Shown one piece after another: positions 44,940-53,619 of a stretch of DNA of 64,000 nucleotides. This DNA is from an uncultured Rhizobium sp. (GTDB lineage Bacteria > Pseudomonadota > Alphaproteobacteria > Rhizobiales > Rhizobiaceae). The number at the start of each line of letters is the position of its first letter. The stretch's first letter is position 1. The notes beneath the pieces are model-generated. The model worked only from the letters and a program-made list of their open reading frames with translations, was not told the origin of the DNA and made no database searches. Made by a program: the position numbers and the translations under genes. The stretch is taken from positions 62,001-126,000 of the forward strand of contig CAMFIF010000002.1 of NCBI GenBank assembly GCA_945952415.1, read 5' to 3'.

Positions 44940-45692
44940 ATGCGCATGCAAGGACAGGTCATTCTCGTTACCGGCGGGGCCAGCGGCATCGGCCTTGCCA
45001 CGGTCAAGCGCGCCCTGGAAGACGGCGCAAGCGTCATCATGGCCGATCTCGCCACGTCCGAAGGCGCCGAAAGAGCGGCCCATCTCGACACGCTCCATCC
45101 CGGCAAATGCCGTTTCGTCGCCGTTGACGTTTCCTCGACGGCGGATGTGGATGCCATGATCGGGACGGCGCTTCAGAATTTCGGACGCATTGACGGCGTC
45201 TTCAACAATGCCGGCATCGGCGGCATGAGCCCCGCCACCGATTATGCGGACGAGGATTTTCTCCGGATCATCGACATCAATCTCAATGGCGTCTTCCGGG
45301 TAGCCCGCGCCTCGCTCAAGGTCATGTACGGGCAGGGCAGCGGCAGCATCGTCAATTGCGCCTCCATCCTCGGTGTCTTCGGCCAGTCGATGACGGCGGC
45401 CTATTCCGCCGCAAAGGGTGGCGTGGTCAACCTTACCCGCACGCTTTCGCTGGAAGCCGCACCGCACGGCGTGCGGGTGAATGCCATCGGCCCCGGCTAT
45501 ATCGACACGCCTCTTCTGTCTGCGGTCGACGACGACATGATGAAGGCGCTGGTTTCCCTTCATCCCCTTGGGCGCCTCGGCCGTCCGGAAGAAGTGGCAA
45601 GTGCCGCCCTCTTCCTCATGAGCACGGAGGCCAGCTTCATCACCGGCGCGCATATGATGGTCGACGGCGGCTTCACCGCCGGCAAGTCGTAA
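44940..45692 (+). CDS. SDR-family oxidoreductase
   Basis: A 250-residue short-chain dehydrogenase/reductase. The cofactor motif is TGGASGIG near residue 12, the structural NNAG is in FNNAGIGGMS, and the catalytic Ser and Tyr-x3-Lys are in NCASILGVF and AAYSAAKGG. It ends with the usual GAHMMVDGGFTAG. The substrate is unknown. It is a stand-alone gene between the rpsI terminator and the GT25 genes. Confidence 0.93.
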   Translation: MRMQGQVILVTGGASGIGLATVKRALEDGASVIMADLATSEGAERAAHLDTLHPGKCRFVAVDVSSTADVDAMIGTALQNFGRIDGVFNNAGIGGMSPATDYADEDFLRIIDINLNGVFRVARASLKVMYGQGSGSIVNCASILGVFGQSMTAAYSAAKGGVVNLTRTLSLEAAPHGVRVNAIGPGYIDTPLLSAVDDDMMKALVSLHPLGRLGRPEEVASAALFLMSTEASFITGAHMMVDGGFTAGKS

Positions 45693-45796
45693 ACTCCCCA
45701 CCACCTTCGTTACTCTTGGAGCGCGGCAAGCGCCCTTGACCTTGGTTGTCTGTTTGCCTATTTTATATTTTAGTTTTTTATTTTTTTAGGAATTTC

Positions 45797-46600
45797 ATGT
45801 CTGATTTCCCAATCTACATCATCAATTTGGACCGCAGCACACAGCGATTAGTGCGAAGCATGGAGCAACTCGAGTGCTGTCAGTTAGAGTTTAAACGTAT
45901 TTCAGCAGTATCGTCGGAAGATATCATCGAGGAGACTGCGGTTCTCTGCGATCATAAGCTAGCGATCAAACGATTTCAGAGAAGACTGACGCCCGGCGAA
46001 ATCGCATGTTCGCTTAGTCACCGGTTAGCACTAACGGAATTCGTGAGTTCCGGCCACGATTATTGCCTGATATTAGAAGATGACGCACTTCTTCACATCT
46101 CTCTCTCTGCTTGCGTGAAAGCCATAGTCCATCGACTCGTCGCTCTGTTTGGAGATCAATGGCTTGTATGCTCGGTCTGTCGCAGACCGAAGATGGCTGC
46201 CAGCCACATCAACGACATTGAGGCGGAACACTGGAAGGGGGCTTTATGGGCGTCTCATTACCAGCCCATGGGTGCTGTCGGCCTTGTCTGGTCAAGAGGC
46301 GGAGCAGCAAGAATGCTAGAATTTTCCTCCAGAATTTACGCACCTTTCGATCTGATGGTACGGGACCTATGCGCTACCTACGGCGGGGGATTTGCGGTCA
46401 CGCCACCTCCGATAGGAATTTGGGATACCGACAGCGATATAGACCGCGTAATCCATCGCCGCAGCTTCCCGCTCCGATATGGGCGCTTGGCAAGCGCAAT
46501 TTGCCGACATCTGCAAGGCATCAGAGAAAAAGCTGCTGCTTACCGCAGGAAGTGGAGATTTGAATGGCAACGTGCAAACCGGAATCTAAATGTGGAATGA
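45797..46600 (+). CDS. glycosyltransferase family 25 protein (first copy)
   Basis: A 267-residue GT25 (LOS/LPS sugar-transfer) protein. It starts SDFPIYIINLDRSTQRLVRS, the family start with Asn-Leu-Asp-Arg. It has TPGEIACSLSHRLAL, the metal-binding LILEDDALLH, and HYQPMGAVGLVWSRGGAARM. The ATG at 45797 follows an AT-rich leader with AGGAA. GC content and codon use are visibly lower than in the second GT25 gene just downstream, which hints at transfer. It probably decorates surface polysaccharide; the sugar and acceptor are unknown. Confidence 0.9.
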   Translation: MSDFPIYIINLDRSTQRLVRSMEQLECCQLEFKRISAVSSEDIIEETAVLCDHKLAIKRFQRRLTPGEIACSLSHRLALTEFVSSGHDYCLILEDDALLHISLSACVKAIVHRLVALFGDQWLVCSVCRRPKMAASHINDIEAEHWKGALWASHYQPMGAVGLVWSRGGAARMLEFSSRIYAPFDLMVRDLCATYGGGFAVTPPPIGIWDTDSDIDRVIHRRSFPLRYGRLASAICRHLQGIREKAAAYRRKWRFEWQRANRNLNVE

Positions 46601-46685
46601 TCTTTGGTCCTAAATAGAGCTGTTGCGAGCGTGGCGAGCAGCATAAGTATCCCCCTAAAGAAGCGGCTTGGGATAATGGATTATC

Positions 46686-47480
46686 ATGGCACTACACGAG
46701 GACCTTCTCGTCCTTCTCATCAATCTCGACGACTGCAGCGACCGGCTGACCAGCTCTGCGGCCTTTCTGGACAGAGAGGGCATCGCCTATACGCGGCTTT
46801 CGGCGGTGGACGGCCGCCACAGGCCGGCGGCCTCCTTTCCCGAATATGACGAGCGGCTGACCCATCGAAGAATGGCCCGCTCCATGTCATCCGGCGAAGT
46901 CGCGTGCTTTCTCAGCCATGCGCAGGCGCTCCGTACCTTTCTTCAGACGGACAAGCCGTTTCTTCTGCTTTTCGAAGACGATCTGAGACTGGACGCCGGT
47001 TTTGCCGATCTCATGCGGGCTTCCGTGGATTTCCTCAAGGCATGGCCGGGCCGCTGGGACGTCGTCAATCTCAGCCGGGGCGTCAAGCGGGTGTGGACAC
47101 CGATTGCAGCCATTCCCTCCGCCATGGGGACGTTCACCCTCTCCGCGTCCCACTATTTCCCGATGACCGCGACGGGCATGCTGTGGTCGAGGGCGGGCGC
47201 GGAAGCCTTTCTGGCACAGGCCTTTCCGGTCCATGCGCCCATCGATTTCTACATCCGCGATCTCTGTCACCGGAGAAGCAGCGGGCTTGCCTTCGACCGG
47301 CCACCGGTTCTGGTCACAACCGCCCCAAGCGTCACCGACGATGCGGGGCGACGCAAGGAGCTGCCCCGCGCCCTGCATCCGATCTCCTACTTCGTCTACC
47401 GCCAAAGACAGGCGCTGGCGGAATACCGGGCCGCTTTCGTCAATCGAACCGCGTTCCGGGCGGCGCAAGGCGGAATTTGA
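46686..47480 (+). CDS. glycosyltransferase family 25 protein (second copy)
   Basis: A 264-residue GT25 protein. Its motifs match the first copy position by position: LVLLINLDDCSDRL, SSGEVACFLSHAQAL, LLLFEDDLRLDAGF, HYFPMTATGMLWSRAG and PIDFYIRDLCHRR. It has the high GC content of the chromosome. The ATG at 46686 lies 85 bases after the first copy. Together the two look like a diverged pair acting on LPS or capsule. Confidence 0.9.
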   Translation: MALHEDLLVLLINLDDCSDRLTSSAAFLDREGIAYTRLSAVDGRHRPAASFPEYDERLTHRRMARSMSSGEVACFLSHAQALRTFLQTDKPFLLLFEDDLRLDAGFADLMRASVDFLKAWPGRWDVVNLSRGVKRVWTPIAAIPSAMGTFTLSASHYFPMTATGMLWSRAGAEAFLAQAFPVHAPIDFYIRDLCHRRSSGLAFDRPPVLVTTAPSVTDDAGRRKELPRALHPISYFVYRQRQALAEYRAAFVNRTAFRAAQGGI

Positions 47481-47534
47481 ATTCAAAAGGGCGCGGGAAT
47501 CTGCTTGCATGCGGTCCGCGAGGAGACCCCGATC

Positions 47535-47888
47535 ATGTCCGATACCGTTGAAAACCCGTTCGCCACCCTGCCCGAACCGCCCTATTACATCGTCGCCTTT
47601 TCCTCTGCCCGCCGAGACGGCGACCATGGCTATTCCGCCATGGCGCAGCGCATGGTGGAGCTGGCAGCGGAGCAACCGGGCTTTCTGGGCGTCGAAAGCA
47701 CCCGCGGCGCGGATGGCTTCGGCATCACCAATTCCTACTGGCGCGACCTTGAAAGCATCCGGGCCTGGAAGGCGGTCATGGAGCACGTGACCGCACAGCG
47801 GCTGGGGCGCGAGCGCTGGTATTCCCATTTCGAGATGCGCATCGGCAGGATCGAGCGCGCCTATTCCTTTGACATGAGCGAGATCTGA
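47535..47888 (+). CDS. antibiotic biosynthesis monooxygenase-fold protein
   Basis: A 117-residue ferredoxin-like (dimeric alpha-beta barrel) protein of the ABM type. It has YYIVAFSSARRDGDHGYSAM, QPGFLGVESTRGADGFGITN, SYWRDLESIRAWK and RERWYSHFEMRIGRIERAY. GAGGAG precedes the ATG at 47535. It ends 3 bases before the agmatinase gene and is probably co-transcribed with it. The reaction is unknown. Confidence 0.87.
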   Translation: MSDTVENPFATLPEPPYYIVAFSSARRDGDHGYSAMAQRMVELAAEQPGFLGVESTRGADGFGITNSYWRDLESIRAWKAVMEHVTAQRLGRERWYSHFEMRIGRIERAYSFDMSEI

Positions 47889-47891
47889 CCC

Positions 47892-48845
47892 ATGCCGTCC
47901 AAATCCATCGACAATGCCTTTACCGCCCGGTCCATCCGCGGGGGCGCGACCGACCCGACCTATGCAGGTGCGCTCTCCTTCATGCGGCGGAAGTTTTCCA
48001 AGCAACTGAAGGACGTGGATGCGGTCGTGCTCGGCATTCCCTTCGATGCCGCCGTCTCGAACCGGCCCGGCGCCCGCTTCGGGCCGCAGGCAATCCGCCG
48101 CGCCTCGGCGATCTTCGACAACGACCCACAATATCCATTCGCCCGCGATCTCTTCGAGGCCATGGCCGTCGTCGATTATGGCGACGTGCTGCTCGACTAC
48201 GGCAACCACCAGAAGACGCCCGGCCTCATCGAGAAGGAGGCAGCAAGAATCATCGCCTCGGGAGCCTATCTGCTTTCGCTCGGCGGCGATCATTTCGTGA
48301 CCTGGCCGCTGCTGAAGGCCCATGCGGCAAAGCACGGGCCGCTGGCGCTCGTCCACTTCGACGCCCACCAGGACACCTGGGACGATGACGGCAAGCGCAT
48401 CGACCACGGCTCCTTCGTCTGCCGCGCGGTCAGGGAAGGCGTCATCGACCCCGCCCATTCCATCCAGATCGGCATCCGGACGGAAGCGCCAGAGGATTTC
48501 GGCATCCGCATCATTCCCGGCTATGAGGTCGAGGACATGAGCGCCCAGTCGATTGCCGATGCGATCCTTGCCCATGTGGGTGACAGGCCCTGCTATCTCA
48601 CCTTCGATATAGACTGCCTCGATCCGGCCTTCGCGCCGGGCACGGGAACGCCAGTTGCCGGTGGCCCCTCCTCCGCCCGGATGCTGTCCGTCCTGCGCAA
48701 GCTTGGCGCGCTCGATATTCGCGGCTCCGACATCGTGGAGGTGGCGCCCGCCTATGACCATGCCGATATCACCGCCATTGCGGGGGCGACGGTCGCGATG
48801 TATATGCTCGGGCTCAGGGCCGAACGCCTGGCGAAGGCCCGTTAA
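47892..48845 (+). CDS. speB: agmatinase
   Basis: A 317-residue ureohydrolase that converts agmatine to putrescine and urea. Two-manganese ligands are present in LSLGGDHFVTWPL (His), LVHFDAHQDTWDD (Asp-x-His-x-Asp) and FDIDCLDPAFAPGTGTP (Asp-x-Asp). The N-terminal segment FDAAVSNRPGARFGPQAIRR is typical for agmatinases rather than arginases. It fits with the polyamine importer and the deacetylase elsewhere in the window, though they are not linked. An alternative guanidino substrate cannot be excluded. Confidence 0.92.
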   Translation: MPSKSIDNAFTARSIRGGATDPTYAGALSFMRRKFSKQLKDVDAVVLGIPFDAAVSNRPGARFGPQAIRRASAIFDNDPQYPFARDLFEAMAVVDYGDVLLDYGNHQKTPGLIEKEAARIIASGAYLLSLGGDHFVTWPLLKAHAAKHGPLALVHFDAHQDTWDDDGKRIDHGSFVCRAVREGVIDPAHSIQIGIRTEAPEDFGIRIIPGYEVEDMSAQSIADAILAHVGDRPCYLTFDIDCLDPAFAPGTGTPVAGGPSSARMLSVLRKLGALDIRGSDIVEVAPAYDHADITAIAGATVAMYMLGLRAERLAKAR

Positions 48846-48916
48846 CAGATTGAATCAGGCAGCGGATGCATTGAGTCCGCTGCCGCTCCCAACCTCCTGA
48901 AAAGACGGACAAAGAC

Positions 48917-49849
48917 ATGAGCGCGAAAATCTTCATCGATGGCGAACACGGCACAACGGGCTTGCAGATCCGCACCCGCATGGCCGGCCGCCGCGATGTC
49001 ACGCTCCTGTCCATTCCGGAGGCGGAACGCCGCAATGCCGCCATGCGCGAGGATCTGCTGAACAGCGCCGACATCGCCATTCTCTGCCTCCCGGACGATG
49101 CATCCAAGGAAGCTGTGTCCATGCTCTCCGGAAACAGCAAGGTCCGGATCATCGATACGTCCACCGCCTTCCGCATCCATCCGGACTGGGCCTATGGCTT
49201 TGCCGAAATGGACCGGGCGCAGGCTGTGAAAATCCGCGAGTCGCGGTTCGTCGCCAATCCCGGCTGTTATCCGACGGGGGCCATCGGCCTCATCCGGCCG
49301 CTGCGGGATGCCGGCCTGCTGCCCGCCGCCTATCCGGTCACCGTCAACGCGGTCTCGGGCTATACGGGTGGCGGCAAGCAGCTGATCGCGCAGATGGAAC
49401 AGGCCGATCACCCCGACCATATCGATGCACCGCACTTCCTCTACGGGCTCAGCCTCAAGCACAAGCACGTGCCGGAAATGACCGTGCATGGCAGGCTGGA
49501 GCGCGCGCCACTCTTCTCGCCCTCGGTCGGCAAGTTCCCGCAGGGCATGATCGTGCAGGTGCCGCTCTTCCTCTCCGACCTCGAGAAGGGCGCGACCATC
49601 GAGGGCCTACACGCCGCCCTCTCAGCCCATTATGCCGGCCAGGAGATCGTCACCGTCATGCCGCTTGCCGACAGCGCCAAGCTGCCGCGCGTCAATGCGG
49701 TGGAACTCGCCGGCGAGGATACGATGAAGCTCTTCGTTTTCGGCACGCCGGGGGGCGATCATGTCAATCTGGTCGCGCTCCTCGACAACCTTGGCAAGGG
49801 CGCCTCGGGTGCGGCCGTCCAGAACATGGACCTGATGCTGGCCGCCTGA
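48917..49849 (+). CDS. argC: N-acetyl-gamma-glutamyl-phosphate reductase (short type)
   Basis: ArgC, third step of arginine biosynthesis, reducing N-acetylglutamyl phosphate to the semialdehyde with NADPH. The 310 residues are of the shorter type 2 ArgC. It starts [19 protein letters not shown], has the catalytic cysteine in [16 protein letters not shown], and ends with [20 protein letters not shown]. Linkage next to agmatinase is a rhizobial pattern as I recall. Confidence 0.96.
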   Translation: MSAKIFIDGEHGTTGLQIRTRMAGRRDVTLLSIPEAERRNAAMREDLLNSADIAILCLPDDASKEAVSMLSGNSKVRIIDTSTAFRIHPDWAYGFAEMDRAQAVKIRESRFVANPGCYPTGAIGLIRPLRDAGLLPAAYPVTVNAVSGYTGGGKQLIAQMEQADHPDHIDAPHFLYGLSLKHKHVPEMTVHGRLERAPLFSPSVGKFPQGMIVQVPLFLSDLEKGATIEGLHAALSAHYAGQEIVTVMPLADSAKLPRVNAVELAGEDTMKLFVFGTPGGDHVNLVALLDNLGKGASGAAVQNMDLMLAA

Positions 49850-49948
49850 CCTTTCAGTATAGCTGAACGATCTGTCCAAGAAACGCCATCTCGATTGAAC
49901 AATGGGGATGGCCTATATCTCCGGCATAGGTTTGCCAGAGGTATGGTC

Positions 49949-50776
49949 ATGTCGCATCGAAAGCTTCCCGTCTATTTCATTCCCCATGGGGGCGGCCCGT
50001 GGCCGTTCATGGATTTTCCGAAGAATGCTGAGGGCAAGGGCCCGTGGGATGATCTCGGAGCCTTCCTGCGCGGGCTGTCAGCCGATTTCGGCGGCAAGCC
50101 AAAGGCCGTTCTGGTGGTCTCAGGCCACTGGGAAAAGGAGCCGAAAGTTGCGGTCAGCACTGCATCGAAGCCCGGCATGCTTTACGATTACTACAATTTT
50201 CCGCCCCATACCTACGAGCTTACCTACCCAGCCCCGGGCGCGCCCGACGTGGCCGAACATGTGCGTGACGTTCTCTCGGAGGCGGGAATCGAGACCCGGG
50301 CTGATGCAGACCGGGGCTTCGACCATGGCGTCTTCATTCCCTTCATGCTGATCTATCCCGATGCGGATGTGCCGATCGTGATGATGTCGCTGGACAACGA
50401 TCTTTCCGCCGAGACGCATCTGAAGCTCGGCAAGGCGCTGGAGAAGCTCAGGGACGAGGATATCCTCATCATCGGATCGGGCATGAGCTATCACAACATG
50501 CGGAAGTTCCGCTCCGACGAGCCGGAGCATGTGGAGGAGGCAAAGCGCTTCGACCGCTGGCTAACCGAGGCGGTGGAAACAGGCGACCCCGAAACGCGCA
50601 ATGCGACGCTTGCCCGCTGGGAGGCAAACCCCGATGCGCGGGCCTGCCATGTGCCGGATCACGATCATCTCGTACCGCTCTTCGTGGCGGCGGGCGCGGC
50701 CGGTGCCGATCGTGGCCGGAAGATCTTCGAGACGGATTTCCTCGGCAAACCCTATTCGGCCTATCGCTTCGGCTGA
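49949..50776 (+). CDS. DODA-type extradiol aromatic ring-opening dioxygenase family protein
   Basis: A 275-residue class III extradiol dioxygenase of the DODA/YgiD type, non-heme iron. Candidate metal ligands are His in YFIPHGGGPWPFM, His in LVVSGHWEKEP, His in FDHGVFIPFMLIYPDADVP and His in GSGMSYHNMR. The ATG at 49949 has AGAGG at a good distance; ATG 49943 and an earlier frame start are less likely. The substrate is unknown, since relatives open catechols such as DOPA. Confidence 0.9.
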   Translation: MSHRKLPVYFIPHGGGPWPFMDFPKNAEGKGPWDDLGAFLRGLSADFGGKPKAVLVVSGHWEKEPKVAVSTASKPGMLYDYYNFPPHTYELTYPAPGAPDVAEHVRDVLSEAGIETRADADRGFDHGVFIPFMLIYPDADVPIVMMSLDNDLSAETHLKLGKALEKLRDEDILIIGSGMSYHNMRKFRSDEPEHVEEAKRFDRWLTEAVETGDPETRNATLARWEANPDARACHVPDHDHLVPLFVAAGAAGADRGRKIFETDFLGKPYSAYRFG

Positions 50777-50832
50777 GGCGGGACAAGGAAATGGCGGCTC
50801 GGGGCCGCCATTTTCGTTTGAGGGGTCTGCGC

Positions 50833-51930
50833 TCAGCTGCGCTCGACGATGGCCGTCTGCAGCGGATAGGCGCCCTTGAAGCCGCGCCAGTGGGCGACGG
50901 CGAAGCCCAGCACCACGATGGCACCGGCCTGATGGGTGAGCGCGGTGTGGATCTGCACCTGCGTGAGAAGGGTCATGATGCCGAGGCAGGCCTGCGCCAG
51001 CACGAGACCGAAGAGGACCAGTGCCCGGCGGGCATGGGCAGATCCCGGAAGCTCCCGGTTCACCTGGAAGAGGTGAACCAGCACGAGCAGGAAGAGCGTA
51101 TAGGCCCCAAGGCGATGGACGAACTGGACCGTCTTCGGGTTTTCGAAGAGGTTGATCCACCAGGGATGCTGGATGAAGAGGTCGCCGGGAATGATCGCCC
51201 CATCCATGAGCGGCCAGGTATTGTAGGAAAAGCCCGCATCGAGGCCTGCCACCAGCGCGCCCAGATAGATCTGGAACAGCGCGAAAAGCGCAATCACCAT
51301 GGCGAGGCGGATGGAGCGGGAGCGCCTAGCCGGAGCTTCCTCATGCGGAGAAACCGCCCGCATGACCCACATGGTGGAGGAGAAGATGATGCAGGCCATC
51401 GTCAGATGCACCGCAAGCCGGTACTGGCTGACATCGGTGCGGACAGAGAGACCGGAGGACACCATCCACCAGCCGATGAAGCCCTGAAGGCCACCAAGCG
51501 CGAGGATGCCGAGAAGCGGCAGCTTCAGCCGGTTTTCGATGCGGCCCGTCAGCCAGAAGAAGGCGAGCGGGAGGGCGAAGATCAGGCCGATGGAGCGGGC
51601 AATCAGCCGGTGGGCCCATTCCCACCAGAAGATCCGCTTGAATTCCTCAACCGTCATGCCCGCATTGAGCTGCGTATATTCCGGGATCCGCTTGTAGAGG
51701 TCGAATTCTTCCTGCCATTGTTCGGCATTGAGCGGCGGGATCACGCCGTGGATCGGCTTCCATTCGGTGATGGACAGGCCGGAATCGGTGAGGCGCGTCG
51801 CGCCGCCGACCAGCACCAGAGCGAAGAGCGCCACGAGCACGCATCCGAGCCAGATGCGGATGGCCCGCCGGTCACGCTCCTGCTTCTCGATGCCCTTCAG
51901 AACAAGGCTTTCAAATGCCGCTGCTGCCAT
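50833..51930 (-). CDS. ctaA: heme A synthase (COX15/CtaA type)
   Basis: A 365-residue inner-membrane heme A synthase, which oxidises the heme O methyl group to formyl for cytochrome c oxidase. About eight helices are visible. Family features are [40 protein letters not shown] (conserved His), [10 protein letters not shown] and [17 protein letters not shown]. The ATG at 51930 has AAGGAG upstream; the frame opens further upstream to 52296 over the antisense of a DUF2842 gene. It is divergent from that gene. Confidence 0.95.
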   Translation of the reverse strand: MAAAAFESLVLKGIEKQERDRRAIRIWLGCVLVALFALVLVGGATRLTDSGLSITEWKPIHGVIPPLNAEQWQEEFDLYKRIPEYTQLNAGMTVEEFKRIFWWEWAHRLIARSIGLIFALPLAFFWLTGRIENRLKLPLLGILALGGLQGFIGWWMVSSGLSVRTDVSQYRLAVHLTMACIIFSSTMWVMRAVSPHEEAPARRSRSIRLAMVIALFALFQIYLGALVAGLDAGFSYNTWPLMDGAIIPGDLFIQHPWWINLFENPKTVQFVHRLGAYTLFLLVLVHLFQVNRELPGSAHARRALVLFGLVLAQACLGIMTLLTQVQIHTALTHQAGAIVVLGFAVAHWRGFKGAYPLQTAIVERS

Positions 51931-52065
51931 GATGTCGCATTCTCCTTCACGTGCGGCATGATGTGCATCACACGGGTGCATAAAACAAGGCCCGGAGGTT
52001 TGCGGCACGCGGTCGCGCCCTTTATAGAAAGGGCAGACCGCAACCCTTATCACGGGAAACCTACC

Positions 52066-52278
52066 ATGCCGCTGCGTCTCAAGAAGCTGATCGGGATGAT
52101 CCTGCTCGTCGTGCTGGTGATCGCCTATGCGCTGATTGCCACCAGTGTCGCCTCCGCCTATCTCGGCGCCTCCTCGGGCTGGGTGCATCTCGCCTATTTT
52201 GCGCTGACGGGCCTCTTGTGGATTCTTCCCGCCATGCTCATCATCAAGTGGATGGCTGGCCCAAGGGCATCCTCCTGA
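52066..52278 (+). CDS. DUF2842 small membrane protein
   Basis: A 70-residue protein that starts [20 protein letters not shown]. It has two membrane helices (about 9-30 and 40-64), [20 protein letters not shown], and the end IIKWMAGPR. This matches DUF2842, a conserved alphaproteobacterial family often encoded next to ctaA. The gene begins 135 bases upstream of and divergent from ctaA. The function is unknown; a link to cytochrome oxidase biogenesis is inference. Confidence 0.88.
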   Translation: MPLRLKKLIGMILLVVLVIAYALIATSVASAYLGASSGWVHLAYFALTGLLWILPAMLIIKWMAGPRASS

Positions 52279-52380
52279 ATTAGAAAAATACCGCATTAAA
52301 ACTATCTTATGCCTTGAGCGGGCACTATCCTCTGCGTTGCACTCCTTGAGAATACGGGTTCACCCTTGAGTTCCGACCGC

Positions 52381-53586
52381 ATGATCCTGCAGGCCCTTGA
52401 CGAAGAGGCGCCCGCTCCCTCCCTGCCGGGACAGGAGCTGGAGGTGATCCTGCATGGGTCGCTCTCGCAACCGGTCCTGGGGATCTGGCAGAGGCTGGAG
52501 GAAGCGTCCCGCAGCTCCCTGCATCACATGGCCGGCTGGTGCAGGAGCTGGATGGACACCCATCCCGGTACCTATCTCTTCGCGGAAGGCCGGCTTGAGG
52601 GGAACACGGTGTTTCTCCTGCCGCTTGCGGTGGAGAAGCGGTTCGGGGCACGCACCGCCCGTTTCATCGGCACCCCGTTCAGCAATATCAATACGGGCCT
52701 CTTCCAGTCGGGCGCTGGCCTGGACCCCGTGGCGCTGCGTCAGGCGCTCACCCGGGCGCTCAAGGGCCATGCGGATCTCATCAGTCTCGAACGGATACCG
52801 CTGCAATGGCGGGAGGAGCGTTCGCCCTTTGCCGCCTTCGAGCACAGCGAAAACCGGAACCGTTCCTTCCAGATGCCACTGGATGCCTCCTTCGAGGAAA
52901 CGCTGAAGCAGGTAAATGCCAAGCGCCGGCGGAAGAAATACCGGCTGCAGCAGCGCCGGCTGACGGAAGCGGGCGGCTATGAAATCCTCGAGCCGCAGAC
53001 GGCTGCGGAGAAGCATGCGCTTCTCGACGAGTTCTTCCGGCAGAAGGCCGAGCGGTTTCGCGCCCAGGGGCTTCCCGATGTGTTCGAGGCGCCCGCGGTC
53101 AAGGCCTTTTTCCACGCGCTCCTCGATCTCCCCGTCGAGACGGGGCGCTATGCCCTGCGTCTGCACGGCCTGCGGCTGACCGCGGGGGAACGGCCGATAC
53201 TCGCGATTGCCGGCACTTCGCGCAAGGCGGATCACATCATCTGTCAGTTCGGCTCGATCCGGGACGATCTCATTCCCGAAGCGAGCCCGGGCGAATTCCT
53301 GTTCTGGCATATCATCGAGGCCGCCTGTCGCGATGGCGCGGCTCTTTTCGATTTCGGCATAGGCGATCAGGTCTACAAGCGCTCGTGGTGCACGGTGGAG
53401 ACGGTGCAGTATGACGTGCTTCTGCCTCTCACGGCCCGGGGCCAGTTGGCAGCAGGCGTGCATCGGGGGATTAACCGCTTCAAGGCAGCCATCAAGGCCA
53501 ATCCCCGGCTTTACGGGGCCATCCAGCGGCTCAGGAGCGGCGGCAGTGAAGCCGAGCGGCTGGAAACAGCGGACGGCGAGCCCTGA
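52381..53586 (+). CDS. GNAT-family acetyltransferase, CelD/BcsL-like
   Basis: A 401-residue protein of the CelD/BcsL type (PF13480 GNAT domain), usually linked to polysaccharide production. The C-terminal half has NAKRRRKKYRLQQRRLTEAG, LDEFFRQKAERFRAQGLPD, EFLFWHIIEAACRDGAALFD and FGIGDQVYKRSWC, the conserved GxGdexYK signature of the group. The N-terminal half has FSNINTGLF. The ATG at 52381 is used here; a TTG at 52366 would add five residues. It lies convergent with a Wzc-like gene at the edge of the polysaccharide cluster and probably acylates the polymer or a precursor. Confidence 0.88.
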   Translation: MILQALDEEAPAPSLPGQELEVILHGSLSQPVLGIWQRLEEASRSSLHHMAGWCRSWMDTHPGTYLFAEGRLEGNTVFLLPLAVEKRFGARTARFIGTPFSNINTGLFQSGAGLDPVALRQALTRALKGHADLISLERIPLQWREERSPFAAFEHSENRNRSFQMPLDASFEETLKQVNAKRRRKKYRLQQRRLTEAGGYEILEPQTAAEKHALLDEFFRQKAERFRAQGLPDVFEAPAVKAFFHALLDLPVETGRYALRLHGLRLTAGERPILAIAGTSRKADHIICQFGSIRDDLIPEASPGEFLFWHIIEAACRDGAALFDFGIGDQVYKRSWCTVETVQYDVLLPLTARGQLAAGVHRGINRFKAAIKANPRLYGAIQRLRSGGSEAERLETADGEP

Positions 53587-53619
53587 TCGGGCCACGCCCT
53601 TCCGCAGACCGGGTGCGGC

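Noticed and set aside
46887-48761. A 624-codon minus-strand open frame
   Set aside because: It lies opposite GT25, the ABM protein and agmatinase, all of which have clear family motifs.
50833-52296. A 487-codon version of ctaA
   Set aside because: The extra N-terminal part overlaps the DUF2842 gene on the other strand and lacks membrane or family features; the ATG at 51930 has a good ribosome site.
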